Shown: piece by piece, positions 18,595 to 28,401 of the stretch
How the letters are laid out: each line of letters opens with the position of its first letter
Position numbering within the stretch: position 1 is the stretch's first letter
Origin: Bacillota bacterium
GTDB taxonomy: Bacteria; Bacillota; SHA-98; UBA4971
NCBI GenBank assembly: GCA_030024085.1
Contig: JASEJE010000007.1
Location: forward strand, 18,644-82,643
Length of the DNA: 64,000 nucleotides
Direction: 5' to 3'
Program-made: the position numbers and the translations under genes
The notes under the pieces: model-generated
Seen by the model: the letters and a program-made list of their open reading frames with translations, nothing else
Database searches by the model: none
Told to the model about the DNA's origin: nothing

Positions 18595-20268
18595 TTACTT
18601 GCTGAATCGAACTCCGACCGTTTCCGCCAAGGCTTGCACCGCCGTTCTATCGCTTATCATGATTCCGTGAGCCTGTGCGTAGTTGAGAGCTGAGTCCTTG
18701 AACCCCAGCCGCGAGATAAACCAGAGTTTATCCGCCATTCCTTTGGCCTTGTCATGGAAGCGCTTTAGGTCCGCGACACTGGCCTCGCGTGTTCCGCATT
18801 TTACCTCCACGGCCCACTTCTCCCCGTTCTCTGCCAAGACATCGATCTCCGTTTGCCCTGCCGCTGTTTTCTCTTGATAAGGCCTAATAACGGTAAATCT
18901 CGGTAGACGCATTCTCCCTGTGCGTCCAAAGATGCCCCCGTCTACCACCTGATCGGCAAAAGAAGCCATTAGCTCTCTAATCTGGCTTTCCTTCGCAAGC
19001 CCCAACTCACTTGCAGTACGTTGGAACTTTTCGCCCAGACCCTCCAGCAGTCTTTGCCAGGTTTGTACAGGGGTAAACTCCGTGACCTCAACCCCCAAAG
19101 AGACCTGTGACAACCAATACCGGAGGACCGGGTCGCGGAAGTAGTAGCGCCGGTCTTGCTCCAAAACCAGATCCACCTCCTGCAGCCAGTGGAGGTAATT
19201 CCGGGACGAAGCCGCGCTGGTGTGCTGTTTGCGCGCGATTTGGGAAAGAGTCAAGCCTTCTTCTTGAGCCAGAATCTCCAGGACCGTGATCAGGCTTCCG
19301 TAGCCGCGCGCCTGGTGAAGGGAAAGATCATAGAGGTAGCGACAAAAACTGTAAATGCTACCCTCGGGCCGCAACGTCTCCAGGAGAAAAGCCTGCCGAA
19401 TGAGTTCCTGTGACGGTGGGAATTCCTGTAGATGGCGTAGTCTATGGGCTTGCTCGCAAACCCGAGTTATGTAAAAGGGGTGGCCGAAAGTAAGCAAATA
19501 GAGTTCTTCCGCCATTGGGCGATCCAAATCAGGGAGGATTTTCCGGCCCAGTTCCCAGGTATCCTCGAAACCAAAGGGCGCCAAAGTGATCCTGCTGAAC
19601 TGCATAAAAAGAGGGCTTTCATGTCGGACCACCAGCTTCTCTAGCGTAGTAATGGCAGAACCTGCCACCAGCCAAGAACATCGCTCCTGTTGCTCGATAT
19701 GTTTACGCAGAACCGCGATAACGTGCTGCGTTTGGGGGTAATTAGCCAGGGTCATAATACTTTGAAACTCGTCAAGAAGCAGTAAAAGATTGACTCCAGC
19801 TTCTCTGGCGACGGCTTCGGGCAAGGCGAAAGCCAGATCGAGAAGAAAATGCCGATCAATCTCAGCCTTTTCCAACTCCGCATTCAACCTGAGAACGGCG
19901 TCTCTCAAACTCTGTCGGTCGCCGGTCAGGGTCTCGGTCAGCAATTCCGCCCGATTAAGGAAATGGCTAATATCCCCCTCCCCTCGAGTCAGCACCCAAA
20001 AGGCAATGTTACCGATGAATTTGAGCGTAAACAGCTCAGGAGACCCGCACATATCTTCGAGGTTGATGTAGACAGGGATGACATCCGGTTCCTGAGTTTG
20101 TGCCACGAATTCTTTAAGCAATAGGGTCTTCCCAATCCGTCGTAGCCCAAAAAGGGCCAAATTAGAAGGACAACCTTGCCAAGTCTGCTCTTTCCAATAA
20201 TGGAGATGCGCCAGGGGCTGTTTACGGTCGGTGAAGCGTTCACGCAACGCTGGTGCATAGAAGGCCAA
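18595..20268 (-). CDS. AAA/STAND-like ATPase with C-terminal PD-(D/E)XK-like nuclease domain
   Basis: FGLRRIGKTLLLKEF (Walker A), NLLLLLDEFQSI (Walker B), C-terminal TEIDVLAENGEKWAVEVKCG. Confidence 0.82.
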   Translation of the reverse strand: MAFYAPALRERFTDRKQPLAHLHYWKEQTWQGCPSNLALFGLRRIGKTLLLKEFVAQTQEPDVIPVYINLEDMCGSPELFTLKFIGNIAFWVLTRGEGDISHFLNRAELLTETLTGDRQSLRDAVLRLNAELEKAEIDRHFLLDLAFALPEAVAREAGVNLLLLLDEFQSIMTLANYPQTQHVIAVLRKHIEQQERCSWLVAGSAITTLEKLVVRHESPLFMQFSRITLAPFGFEDTWELGRKILPDLDRPMAEELYLLTFGHPFYITRVCEQAHRLRHLQEFPPSQELIRQAFLLETLRPEGSIYSFCRYLYDLSLHQARGYGSLITVLEILAQEEGLTLSQIARKQHTSAASSRNYLHWLQEVDLVLEQDRRYYFRDPVLRYWLSQVSLGVEVTEFTPVQTWQRLLEGLGEKFQRTASELGLAKESQIRELMASFADQVVDGGIFGRTGRMRLPRFTVIRPYQEKTAAGQTEIDVLAENGEKWAVEVKCGTREASVADLKRFHDKAKGMADKLWFISRLGFKDSALNYAQAHGIMISDRTAVQALAETVGVRFSK

Positions 20269-20622
20269 ATTAGCTCACCTCGGCTATAGCCCATTTAAGC
20301 TACTATCAATCATAGACGAACCGAAGCCAGATGTGTCAACAGGCGAATGAGACACGACGACAAGTATTAGAGCAGCCCAATCCCGGATGCGCCGTAGCAG
20401 CCTGCCAACCTTTGTGATGCCCCGGCACACCTGAAGGGTTGCTACCACAGTGAGGATGTCCTGACGCATGGTCCTGCGCGACAATCCCTACGCCAAGGTA
20501 TACTCCCCGCAACGCCCGGTGATGGTGGCGCTGCCCTCGGCCGGAGCGAGAAGATTGAGGCTCAAGAACCACCCAATCGGAGGATGGTATGGCTGCCCTG
20601 ATCATGATAAAATTGACTCGAC

Positions 20623-21249
20623 ATGAAGAGCACGATACTGGCTTCTCTGGAGGGGAGTAACGTGACCGATCCCGACCGCATTGGCGAAGCAACGCCCGAG
20701 TATATCAGACCCTCTCCGCGCCTCACCTACGATGACTATTGCCAGATACCGCCGGGGCACCAACGCTACGAGCTCATAGGGGGGGCAATAAGAGTGGTAC
20801 CGTCGCCCAGTGTGTCTCACCAGGAGGCCTCAAAGCGCCTGCTCATGGCTTTAGCCCGGTGGGTCGAGGGCCACGGCCTCGGTCAGGTGTACTGTGCCCC
20901 TCTTGACGTAGTCCTGAGCGAATATGACGTAGTCCAGCCCGACCTTGTATATGTGTCGAAAGAGCGCTCCAGCATTATCAAGGAGGCAAACATCTGGGGC
21001 ACCCCTGATCTGGTGGTGGAGATCCTTTCCCCCGGCACCGCCAGATGGGATCAGGAAATCAAGCGTCAACTGTACACGCGCTTCGGTGTCCGGGAGCTTT
21101 GGCTTGTGGATCCCCAAGCCCATACCGTCGAGGTTGCGACTCTCGCGGACGGAGCCCTCCTAACCTCCCAGGCATATTGCGTCGGCACCACTCTGACCAG
21201 CCCCTTGTTGCCGGGGTTTGCGCTGGACGTAGAGCGCCTCTTCGCGTAG
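20623..21249 (+). CDS. Uma2 family (DUF820) PD-(D/E)XK protein
   Basis: LTYDDYCQIPPGHQRYELIGGAIRV...VVQPDLVYVS...TPDLVVEILSPGT. Confidence 0.9.
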   Translation: MKSTILASLEGSNVTDPDRIGEATPEYIRPSPRLTYDDYCQIPPGHQRYELIGGAIRVVPSPSVSHQEASKRLLMALARWVEGHGLGQVYCAPLDVVLSEYDVVQPDLVYVSKERSSIIKEANIWGTPDLVVEILSPGTARWDQEIKRQLYTRFGVRELWLVDPQAHTVEVATLADGALLTSQAYCVGTTLTSPLLPGFALDVERLFA

Positions 21250-21289
21250 TCCTCTTCGCTCAGGAGGAGAGCGGTTCATCTGCGATTGT

Positions 21290-21659
21290 GGGGATGGCAC
21301 CGTGCAGGGACGAGCACCGGTACTTCGTGGTCTTCCTTTCTCCCCATGGGTGCCATCTTATCTATGTTGTCGGCACGATGTACGTGAGGAAGCCTGAGCG
21401 TCTGGAGGCTTTGGCGTACGTGGTGCCGCTCGCGGCGTTTGTGCGGGCGATCATTGAACGACGTGCGAGGCGATATGCAGAGGCCACCGGCAAGGAGCTT
21501 CCGCTCCCAGGCAAGAGAAACTCAACGCGGCCCACAGCACGTATGGTCCCCGATTCGTTTGATCCAATCACTGTGGTCATGACGTCCGACGGCATCCGGG
21601 CGCCGGCCGAGTCTCCGCTGTGTCCCGATAAGATGTTTAAAGCTTTGGGCGTATCCTAA
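21290..21659 (+). pseudogene. C-terminal remnant of an IS1634-like transposase
   Basis: GTMYVRKPERLEALAYVVPLAAFVRAIIERRARRYAEATGKELPLPGKRNSTRPTARMV; 5' part absent. Confidence 0.6.
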
Positions 21660-21741
21660 TCAGCATACCTGTGCGCTCTGCAGCAAAAGGCTGGCTCTTG
21701 AAATCCGAGGAGCCGCACAGGCAAGGGTGGGAAAGATCGAA

Positions 21742-21770
21742 TTGACACCCGTTCCTGCGATGTATATCAT
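21742..21770 (+). promoter_or_regulatory. SigA-type promoter for vapBC-like pair
   Basis: TTGACA-17 nt-TATCAT, followed by AGGAGGTGAT RBS. Confidence 0.75.
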
Positions 21771-21804
21771 AAATCGTAATGTATAGATAGGAGGTGATCG
21801 CCCA

Positions 21805-22149
21805 ATGCCCGGAATGGTGCGAAAGCAGTTCTATGTAGAACCCAGGCAGGACGCCCTTCTCAAGCAACGGGCCAAGGACCTCGGCATCACCGAGGCAGAG
21901 CTTGTGCGCGAGGCGCTGGACGCGTATGCAAGTAAAGCTGTAATGCCCCGCCTCGATCCTGCAGCGTGGCAACGTGAGAAGGCGTTCATCGAAGCCCTGA
22001 CCGGCAAGGTGTCTCTGGCCGCCACAGACCCCAGGAAGGCCCGGATGGCAAAAGACACGGAGGATGCCCAGGCCCCGGAAGCCGCGAAAGCGGGAGAAGC
22101 CGCCAAGGCCAAGAGGGGCTGGACGAGGGATGATCTCCATGAGAGATAG
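21805..22149 (+). CDS. Ribbon-helix-helix-like antitoxin (VapB-type)
   Basis: MVRKQFYVEPRQDALLKQRAKDLGITEAELVREALDAY; overlaps downstream PIN gene. Confidence 0.78.
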   Translation: MPGMVRKQFYVEPRQDALLKQRAKDLGITEAELVREALDAYASKAVMPRLDPAAWQREKAFIEALTGKVSLAATDPRKARMAKDTEDAQAPEAAKAGEAAKAKRGWTRDDLHER

Positions 22150-22591
22150 GATCCTCGTGGACACCAATGTGCTCGTCTACGCGTACGACCGGAGTGAGGC
22201 GCCGAAGCAACAGAGAGCGGTTGAAGTTCTCGACCTTCTCATTGCCTCCGGCAAAGGCGTCATCAGCACTCAGGTATTGTCAGAGTTCTTCAACGCCGTC
22301 ACCCGCAAGATAAGGATGCCGCTCACTATCGAGGATGCGATGGCGAGCGTCGAAAACCACACCCGGGCATGGCGGGTGCTTGATGTCACGACCTTCATCA
22401 TCCTCGAGGCCATCCGCGGCGTGAGAGACCACCAGCTCGCCTTCTGGGACGCCCAGATCTGGGCCACCGCCAGGCTGAATCAGGTCCCGGTGGTCCTCAG
22501 CGAAGACTTCGCGTCGGGCAGAACGCTCGACGGAGTGCTCTTTGTGAACCCGTTTGCGGACGGCTTCGAGCCAGCCGCCTGGGCGACTTAG
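22130..22591 (+). CDS. PIN-domain toxin (VapC-type)
   Basis: RILVDTNVLVYAYDRSE...FWDAQIWATARLNQVPVVLSEDF. Confidence 0.9.
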   Translation: MISMRDRILVDTNVLVYAYDRSEAPKQQRAVEVLDLLIASGKGVISTQVLSEFFNAVTRKIRMPLTIEDAMASVENHTRAWRVLDVTTFIILEAIRGVRDHQLAFWDAQIWATARLNQVPVVLSEDFASGRTLDGVLFVNPFADGFEPAAWAT

Positions 22592-23234
22592 CAGCCTCGT
22601 CCCGTGTCTCTCCCGCATTCCTCGGCCCTCGCCCCCTTTGCAGCTCTTGCCCGGGCGCAATGCCTTCCGGCTTTGCAGTTGTGCACAGGCCGGCCTGAAG
22701 CCGAGTCACCGAGCGCCAAAGCCCATTCCGTCACCGATGGCACCGCCGAAGTCACCCGTCCAGGCCAACCACCCCTGGGGAATCCCGTCATCCAAGCCGC
22801 AATCTCTTCGTTCTCGCCACCCGACGGCACCCGCCCGGGAACTCTTGGGCATCCTTGTGCACCGACGGCGCCGACCGGTAAGGGGCCGTGCCGTGGGGAA
22901 CAACTCTTCTGAGACGTGCCGTTTGAGGCAATGACATGCGCAACGTGTTGCACATCGGTTTTGCACGGACCGGAAGGATCAGAGGGTTCGAGCGCGAAAC
23001 CTATACATGAAGATCCCTTGCTGGCAACGGTCGCATCGGCCTTTGTGCCAGGGACGCACGGGTCAGTGGGCTGGGCCGGCAGATGACAGGACCGCACTCG
23101 CCAGCCCGAACGGTGTTGCACGCATGTTGCGCACAGCCAACTGGCCTGGCCGACCGCCCGGCCTGGCCGGCCGACCGGAGGCCCATCGCGTCTCGATTCA
23201 CACTGTGGTGTTCCCATTCCAGGAGGTCAGCCTC

Positions 23235-24299
23235 ATGCCCGTGACCATACGTGAGCTTGCCCGCATGGCTGGGGTTTCCCCTTCCACGGTGTCGCGGGCC
23301 CTCTCGGGGAATTCGAGGATAAGCCAAACCCGGAGGGAGCAGATCCACCGCCTTGCCGAGGAGAAGGGGTATCGTTTTCCCGGGTCCACCGTCACTCGCG
23401 AGAAGAGCTTCGCGATAGGCGCAGTAATCGCAAACCCCCTCGGCGGACTATCCTCGGATAGCTTCTTCAGCGAGGTTGTTGGAGGGTCCGTCGGGTATGT
23501 GAAGGAGCACGGGCATTACCTCGTCGTCGAGACCATCACCGAATCCGCCCCACCTGACTCCCACGCTGACCTGCCCAGGATTGTCAGTGAGAAGCGGGTT
23601 GATGGGCTCTTAGTGGGTGGTATCCCAATCGAAGAACGATACATCCGCCTGCTCCTCGACTGCGGCTTACCGATAGTCTTCATAGGAAAATACCTCAAAG
23701 ACCCCGCCCCGTGTAATGCTGTCATCCCGGACAATGTGTCCGGAGGACAGCTCATAGGCAAGCATTTCGTCGATTGCGGCTACGACGAGTGCTACTTCAT
23801 AGGCGGGGACCTTTCCATCCTCACGTTCGCCGACAGGCTTGCCGGCTTCCGCAAAGCCATCAACGACCACGGCACCGCCCTCCCGGACGACAACATCATC
23901 CTCACATGCGGCATCGATCAGGCGGCGGGCTCGCAGGCGACGGTGCAGCTTCTGCCGCGCCTTCAGAGGAGAGGCAAACGCATCGGGATCTTCGCCGCGA
24001 CCGACTGGATGGCTGCCGGAGTCATCCGTGTGCTCAAGGCGCACGGCATTGCCGTGCCAGAGCACGTCGGAGTGGCCGGCTACACTGACCTCGAGCTTGC
24101 GGCCCATCTCTACCCCAGCCTCACCACGGCGCACGTGGACAGGCTGCAGCTTGGATTCCTCGCGGCTCGCACACTCGTGGACCTCCTGAACCGGAACATG
24201 ACCGGACCCGTGCAGATCTATCTGCAGCCATCACTAGTGGTGCGCGAGTCCACTCGTTGCGGGCAGGAGAAGCCACGGAGCGGAGGCGTCGGCTCTTGA
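23235..24299 (+). CDS. LacI-family transcriptional regulator
   Basis: TIRELARMAGVSPSTVSRALSGNSRISQTRREQI; AGGAGGT RBS at 23221. Confidence 0.95.
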   Translation: MPVTIRELARMAGVSPSTVSRALSGNSRISQTRREQIHRLAEEKGYRFPGSTVTREKSFAIGAVIANPLGGLSSDSFFSEVVGGSVGYVKEHGHYLVVETITESAPPDSHADLPRIVSEKRVDGLLVGGIPIEERYIRLLLDCGLPIVFIGKYLKDPAPCNAVIPDNVSGGQLIGKHFVDCGYDECYFIGGDLSILTFADRLAGFRKAINDHGTALPDDNIILTCGIDQAAGSQATVQLLPRLQRRGKRIGIFAATDWMAAGVIRVLKAHGIAVPEHVGVAGYTDLELAAHLYPSLTTAHVDRLQLGFLAARTLVDLLNRNMTGPVQIYLQPSLVVRESTRCGQEKPRSGGVGS

Positions 24300-26065
24300 A
24301 GATCGGGTTCGTTCCGCTCGATGATCGCCCATGCACCAGAGACTTCGCCGCCGCAGTTGCGCGCATAGCAGGCGAAGACCTCATGATGCCCCCTGCGCCC
24401 CTGCTGGGCCATTTCCTCACCCCCGGGTCGCCGGAGGGTATCATTGACTGGCTCAAAGAGGTAGGCCCGGAACTCGATGTCCTCGTGGCGTCCATCGACA
24501 TGCTCGCCTACGGCGGCCTCATCGCCTCTCGGTCCCCTGAGCCAGAGCACAGCGTCGCACGGGAGAGGGTAGCGGCGCTCAGCAGGATCAAGAACACAAG
24601 ACCAGACATGCGCATCCTCGCCTTCAACGTGCTCATGAGAATATCGATCACATGCTCTGACGCGGCATCGGCGAGACACTGGGATATGGTCCACAGGCTC
24701 AGCATCCTCGAAGACAGGGCCTCGCTTGGACTTTGCTCCCCGACGGAACTTGCAGAGAAGGACCGTCTTCTGACGGCGGTCCCTGCGGAGGTGCTCGGTC
24801 GATACAAGCGGGCCCGGACGCGCAATCACGCTGTCAACTTGTTCTGCCTGGACCTCGTGAGCGCAGGCGTCATCGATTTTCTGTCATTCTGCCAGGAGGA
24901 TGCCCACCTATTCGGCCCCCACAGGGCGGAGCAAGGGGACCTGAGGGGTCGAGTGCGCGCGCTTGGCCTCGCCCCGGACCGGGTAACGATCTACGCAGGG
25001 ACCGACGAAGCAGGGATGCTCCTCGTCGCGAGGGCGATAAACGAACGCCTCGGCCTCGTCCCCCGGTTCCGATTTCTTTATACGCCACCAGGGGGCGGGC
25101 GAAACGTGGCGGTCTTCGAAGACCGGCCCGTCGAGGAGAACATCCGCCTTCAGGTGTCCGTCGCCCGTGGCGAGGTTGCCCCACCATGCGAGCCCCTTCG
25201 CGAGCTTGACTGCTTCTGCCTGGTCAATTGCCCGCGCAGCTCCGGCCCTGAGGACTGGGGGGACGACCCTGCGACCGCTGCAACCGCAACGGGAGCGCAG
25301 CCCGGTCCCATGCCGGACGGCCATGATGGCACGATGAAAACAGGTCCGGGCGGCCGCCCCCGTATCGCTGACTGTCCGCCACTTCCTGACGGCGGTCTAC
25401 CGCCCGCCGATGTGGCTTCCAACCCGCTCGGGCAGCTCCAGGATGCCATACACGCCGGCGTTCCTGCGGGCGTTCTGGACATCGCGCGGCCCAACGGGGC
25501 GGACCCCGCGTTCATGGCTGACCTCCTGCACCAGGTGGACGTAGCCAGGCTAGCAGCGTATGCCGCCTGGAACACGGCGGGCAACTCAGCAGGAACCGTC
25601 GTGGCAACCCTCGCCGCCACCCACGCCGCATTGAAGTCCGGCGCCCTGAAGCCCAGCGATTCCGGTACCAGCGGGTACGGCGACCCTGGGGCGAGCGCGG
25701 GGTCCCTCGATGTCCTCTGCCAGTTTCTTTTCGAGCGATTCGTCGACGACTGGCTCTACCAGTCCGTCGTGAGGTCCGAGGTTAACTCCCATTTCGCGTC
25801 CGTTCCCGGCGTGAACCTTCATAACCTACAAAAACTCCGGCATTACGAGGAAGTGGACAACATGGTCCGCGAAAGGCTCGGCGGGCTCGCGCGCGACTTC
25901 TATGCGCAGTTCTTCTCAGGCCGCCCGGCGACGGCCCTGTCAGGTCAGGGGCAAGCTGGAGATGCGCACTCGGCCGCAAGATGGCCAGAGGCAAGCCGCG
26001 TCAAGATAGAAATGCGGCTGCCGTGGGAGCGCACGTTCGAGGTTCAGGTTCGGGTCTCCTGGTGA
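24257..26065 (+). CDS. DUF4127 family protein
   Basis: LKIGFVPLDDRPCTRDF...DMLAYGGLIASR; start may be TTG near 24295. Confidence 0.85.
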   Translation: MRAGEATERRRRLLKIGFVPLDDRPCTRDFAAAVARIAGEDLMMPPAPLLGHFLTPGSPEGIIDWLKEVGPELDVLVASIDMLAYGGLIASRSPEPEHSVARERVAALSRIKNTRPDMRILAFNVLMRISITCSDAASARHWDMVHRLSILEDRASLGLCSPTELAEKDRLLTAVPAEVLGRYKRARTRNHAVNLFCLDLVSAGVIDFLSFCQEDAHLFGPHRAEQGDLRGRVRALGLAPDRVTIYAGTDEAGMLLVARAINERLGLVPRFRFLYTPPGGGRNVAVFEDRPVEENIRLQVSVARGEVAPPCEPLRELDCFCLVNCPRSSGPEDWGDDPATAATATGAQPGPMPDGHDGTMKTGPGGRPRIADCPPLPDGGLPPADVASNPLGQLQDAIHAGVPAGVLDIARPNGADPAFMADLLHQVDVARLAAYAAWNTAGNSAGTVVATLAATHAALKSGALKPSDSGTSGYGDPGASAGSLDVLCQFLFERFVDDWLYQSVVRSEVNSHFASVPGVNLHNLQKLRHYEEVDNMVRERLGGLARDFYAQFFSGRPATALSGQGQAGDAHSAARWPEASRVKIEMRLPWERTFEVQVRVSW

Positions 26066-26124
26066 GGATCCAGCGCTATGCTGCACCGGGACTTGGGTCA
26101 CAGCGTGCGGATGTCGGAGTGCGG

Positions 26125-26161
26125 GTAGAGACGTCTACGGCAAGCGGGTAGAAACGTCTAC
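26125..26161 (+). repeat. Tandem 14-bp inverted-repeat units GTAGARACGTCTAC, 23-bp period
   Basis: GTAGAGACGTCTAC at 26125-26138 and GTAGAAACGTCTAC at 26148-26161. Confidence 0.7.
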
Positions 26162-26190
26162 ATCGATACGTAGAGGAGGCGCCTCCAGGA

Positions 26191-26886
26191 ATGAGCCGGT
26201 TTGTCGCGCTGTTGAAGAAGCAGCCGTTCACGCTCGTCGCCTCGCTGCCTACCAACGACTGCGATCTCGCAAAGGCGGCGCTCGACGGCGGCGCCGAAGT
26301 CATCAAGGTCCACATCAACGTGCACCACAGGGCAAGCGGCACCCTCTTCGGGTCGCTCGACGAGGAGCGGGACCGGCTGACCGGGATACTCGAAGTGTGC
26401 GGCGGAAGGGCACCTGTCGGGATAGTGCCCGGCGGCTCGCCCGTGGTCGAGGCCCTGCTTGTCGAAACCCTGCGCGATATGGGGTTCGACTTCATCTCAG
26501 CCTACGCGCACCATCTTTCGCCTGACTGCCTCGACGTGGACGGGATCGGCAAGATGGTCGCCGCCCACTTCTCGTATACTGCGGGTGACGTGGCGACTCT
26601 GGCTGCCATGGGCTTCGACGTGTTCGAGGCTTCCGTCATGCACCCGGAGACGTACGGCCAGCGGATGTCCCTGAAGGATCTCGCCGCATACAAGCACATC
26701 TGCGATACCGTGTCTCAACCCGTGGTTATCCCGACCCAGTGCGCGGTCCGCCCCGAGGAGGTCCGCCAGCTTGCCGCGGCAGGCGCAAGGGCGATCATGG
26801 TGGGTGCCGTGGTCACGGGAAAGACACGTGAATCAATCTGTGACTCGATCCGCGCCTTTCGGCGGGCGATATCCGCGCTATCTTGA
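26191..26886 (+). CDS. TIM-barrel-like protein of unknown function (NanE/KDPG-aldolase-like look)
   Basis: Uninterrupted ORF; KAALDGGAEVIKVHINVHH, AAAGARAIMVGAVVTG. Confidence 0.6.
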   Translation: MSRFVALLKKQPFTLVASLPTNDCDLAKAALDGGAEVIKVHINVHHRASGTLFGSLDEERDRLTGILEVCGGRAPVGIVPGGSPVVEALLVETLRDMGFDFISAYAHHLSPDCLDVDGIGKMVAAHFSYTAGDVATLAAMGFDVFEASVMHPETYGQRMSLKDLAAYKHICDTVSQPVVIPTQCAVRPEEVRQLAAAGARAIMVGAVVTGKTRESICDSIRAFRRAISALS

Positions 26887-26964
26887 AGCCAAACGCGAAT
26901 CAAACATCGCGTGCCACAAGCGAAAGAAAGCCGAAACCAGGAGTAATGGGGAGAAAGTGGTGAG

Positions 26965-28401
26965 ATGCGGTTGATTTCCGAACAGCCAGACGTCTACCAA
27001 GCCGAGAACGATGATAGACACGAGATCACAACGGACGTGCTCGTTGCGGGCGGAGGGCCCGCCGGAATTGCGGCCGCAATAGCGGCAGCGCGCGAGGGCG
27101 TGTCGGTGGTTCTCGTCGAGCGTTACGGCTTCCTCGGCGGTATGCCCGCAGCAGGGCTTGTGTACCCCATGATGACTTTTCATAGCAAGAAAGGCCAGGT
27201 TGTGGGTGGTATAGGCGAGGAAGTTGTCTCAAGGCTGGTGGCAGCCGGAGGATCACCGGGGCATGTGCGAGATACCATCGGTTTCGTCCCGTCCGTCACC
27301 CCGTTCGATCCTGAAAAGCTGAAGCTGGTGCTGCAGCAAATGGCCGAAGAGGCAGGCGTCCGACTCATCCTGCATGTGGACGCGCGCGCCGACATGGGCG
27401 CCACATGCGGGCCGCTCCCGGCCCGCCCCGCCGTGAGAAAGGTGCTGCTTCATCACCGGGGGAAGCGCGGGTCTGGGGCGTTCGCGGTCGGGTGCCGGGT
27501 GGTGGTGGACGCCACCGGTCATGGCGACATTGCGGCGTCGGTTGGCTGTCCGGTTGCGATGGGCCGCGCCGGGGACGGACTTACGCAGCCCGCTACGCTC
27601 ATTTTCCGGGTTGCGAACGTGGACCTCGAGAGAGTGAGACAATACGTCGCGTCGAGACCAGACGACTTCGTGCTCGCGGACCCCAGGATGGACCTCAGAT
27701 CCGCCCAGTATCTTTCGGTCGCCGGCTTCTTCTCCATTGTGAAACGGGCGGCGGCTGAAGGTCTCCTGCGTGTCCCCAGGGACAGGGTCCTGTTCTTTCA
27801 GGGCTTTCACCCCGGGGAGGTGGTCGTGAACATGAGTCGCGTCACCGGCGTGAACCCGCTTGACGTGATGGATGTGACAAGGGCGGAACTCGAGGCTCGC
27901 AAGCAGGTCGAGGAGATACATGCTTTCCTACGCCGGTACGTCCCGGGCTTTGCAAAATCGTACGTGGTGCAGACCGGCGTCGAGACAGCCTTCAGGGAGT
28001 CCAGGCGGGTGTTGGGCTCATACGTTCTGAGCGCGGATGATGTAGTGCGCGGCGCGCGCTTCGCAGACGCGATCGCAATGGGGGCCTTCCCCATAGACAT
28101 CCACGATCCGGACGGCAACGGCCTCACCACCGTGGCGATGCAGGCTGACGCGGGCTACGAGATCCCGCTGCGGTGTCTTCTGCCACGGGGCTCGAGAAAC
28201 CTGATTGTGGCAGGCAGGTGCATCTCCACCACGCACGAGGCTTACTCTTCGGCCCGCGTGGCTGCCACGTGCTTCGCGACCGGCCACGCGGCGGGAGTCG
28301 CAGCGGCGCTCGCAGCCAGGACAGGTGGGGACATCTCAGCCGTCAGCAAGGACGAGGTCCGCACGAAACTTCGACAGGGGGGCGCCATCTTTGAGTCTTG
28401 A
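26965..28401 (+). CDS. FAD-dependent oxidoreductase
   Basis: DVLVAGGGPAGIAAAIAAAREGVSVVLVERYGFLGGMPAAGLV; C-terminal GRCISTTHEAYSSARVAATCFATGHAAG. Confidence 0.92.
   Translation: MRLISEQPDVYQAENDDRHEITTDVLVAGGGPAGIAAAIAAAREGVSVVLVERYGFLGGMPAAGLVYPMMTFHSKKGQVVGGIGEEVVSRLVAAGGSPGHVRDTIGFVPSVTPFDPEKLKLVLQQMAEEAGVRLILHVDARADMGATCGPLPARPAVRKVLLHHRGKRGSGAFAVGCRVVVDATGHGDIAASVGCPVAMGRAGDGLTQPATLIFRVANVDLERVRQYVASRPDDFVLADPRMDLRSAQYLSVAGFFSIVKRAAAEGLLRVPRDRVLFFQGFHPGEVVVNMSRVTGVNPLDVMDVTRAELEARKQVEEIHAFLRRYVPGFAKSYVVQTGVETAFRESRRVLGSYVLSADDVVRGARFADAIAMGAFPIDIHDPDGNGLTTVAMQADAGYEIPLRCLLPRGSRNLIVAGRCISTTHEAYSSARVAATCFATGHAAGVAAALAARTGGDISAVSKDEVRTKLRQGGAIFES

Noticed and set aside
22604-23217. Short ORFs in the gap before the LacI-type gene
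   Set aside because: No recognisable domain; likely noncoding regulatory space
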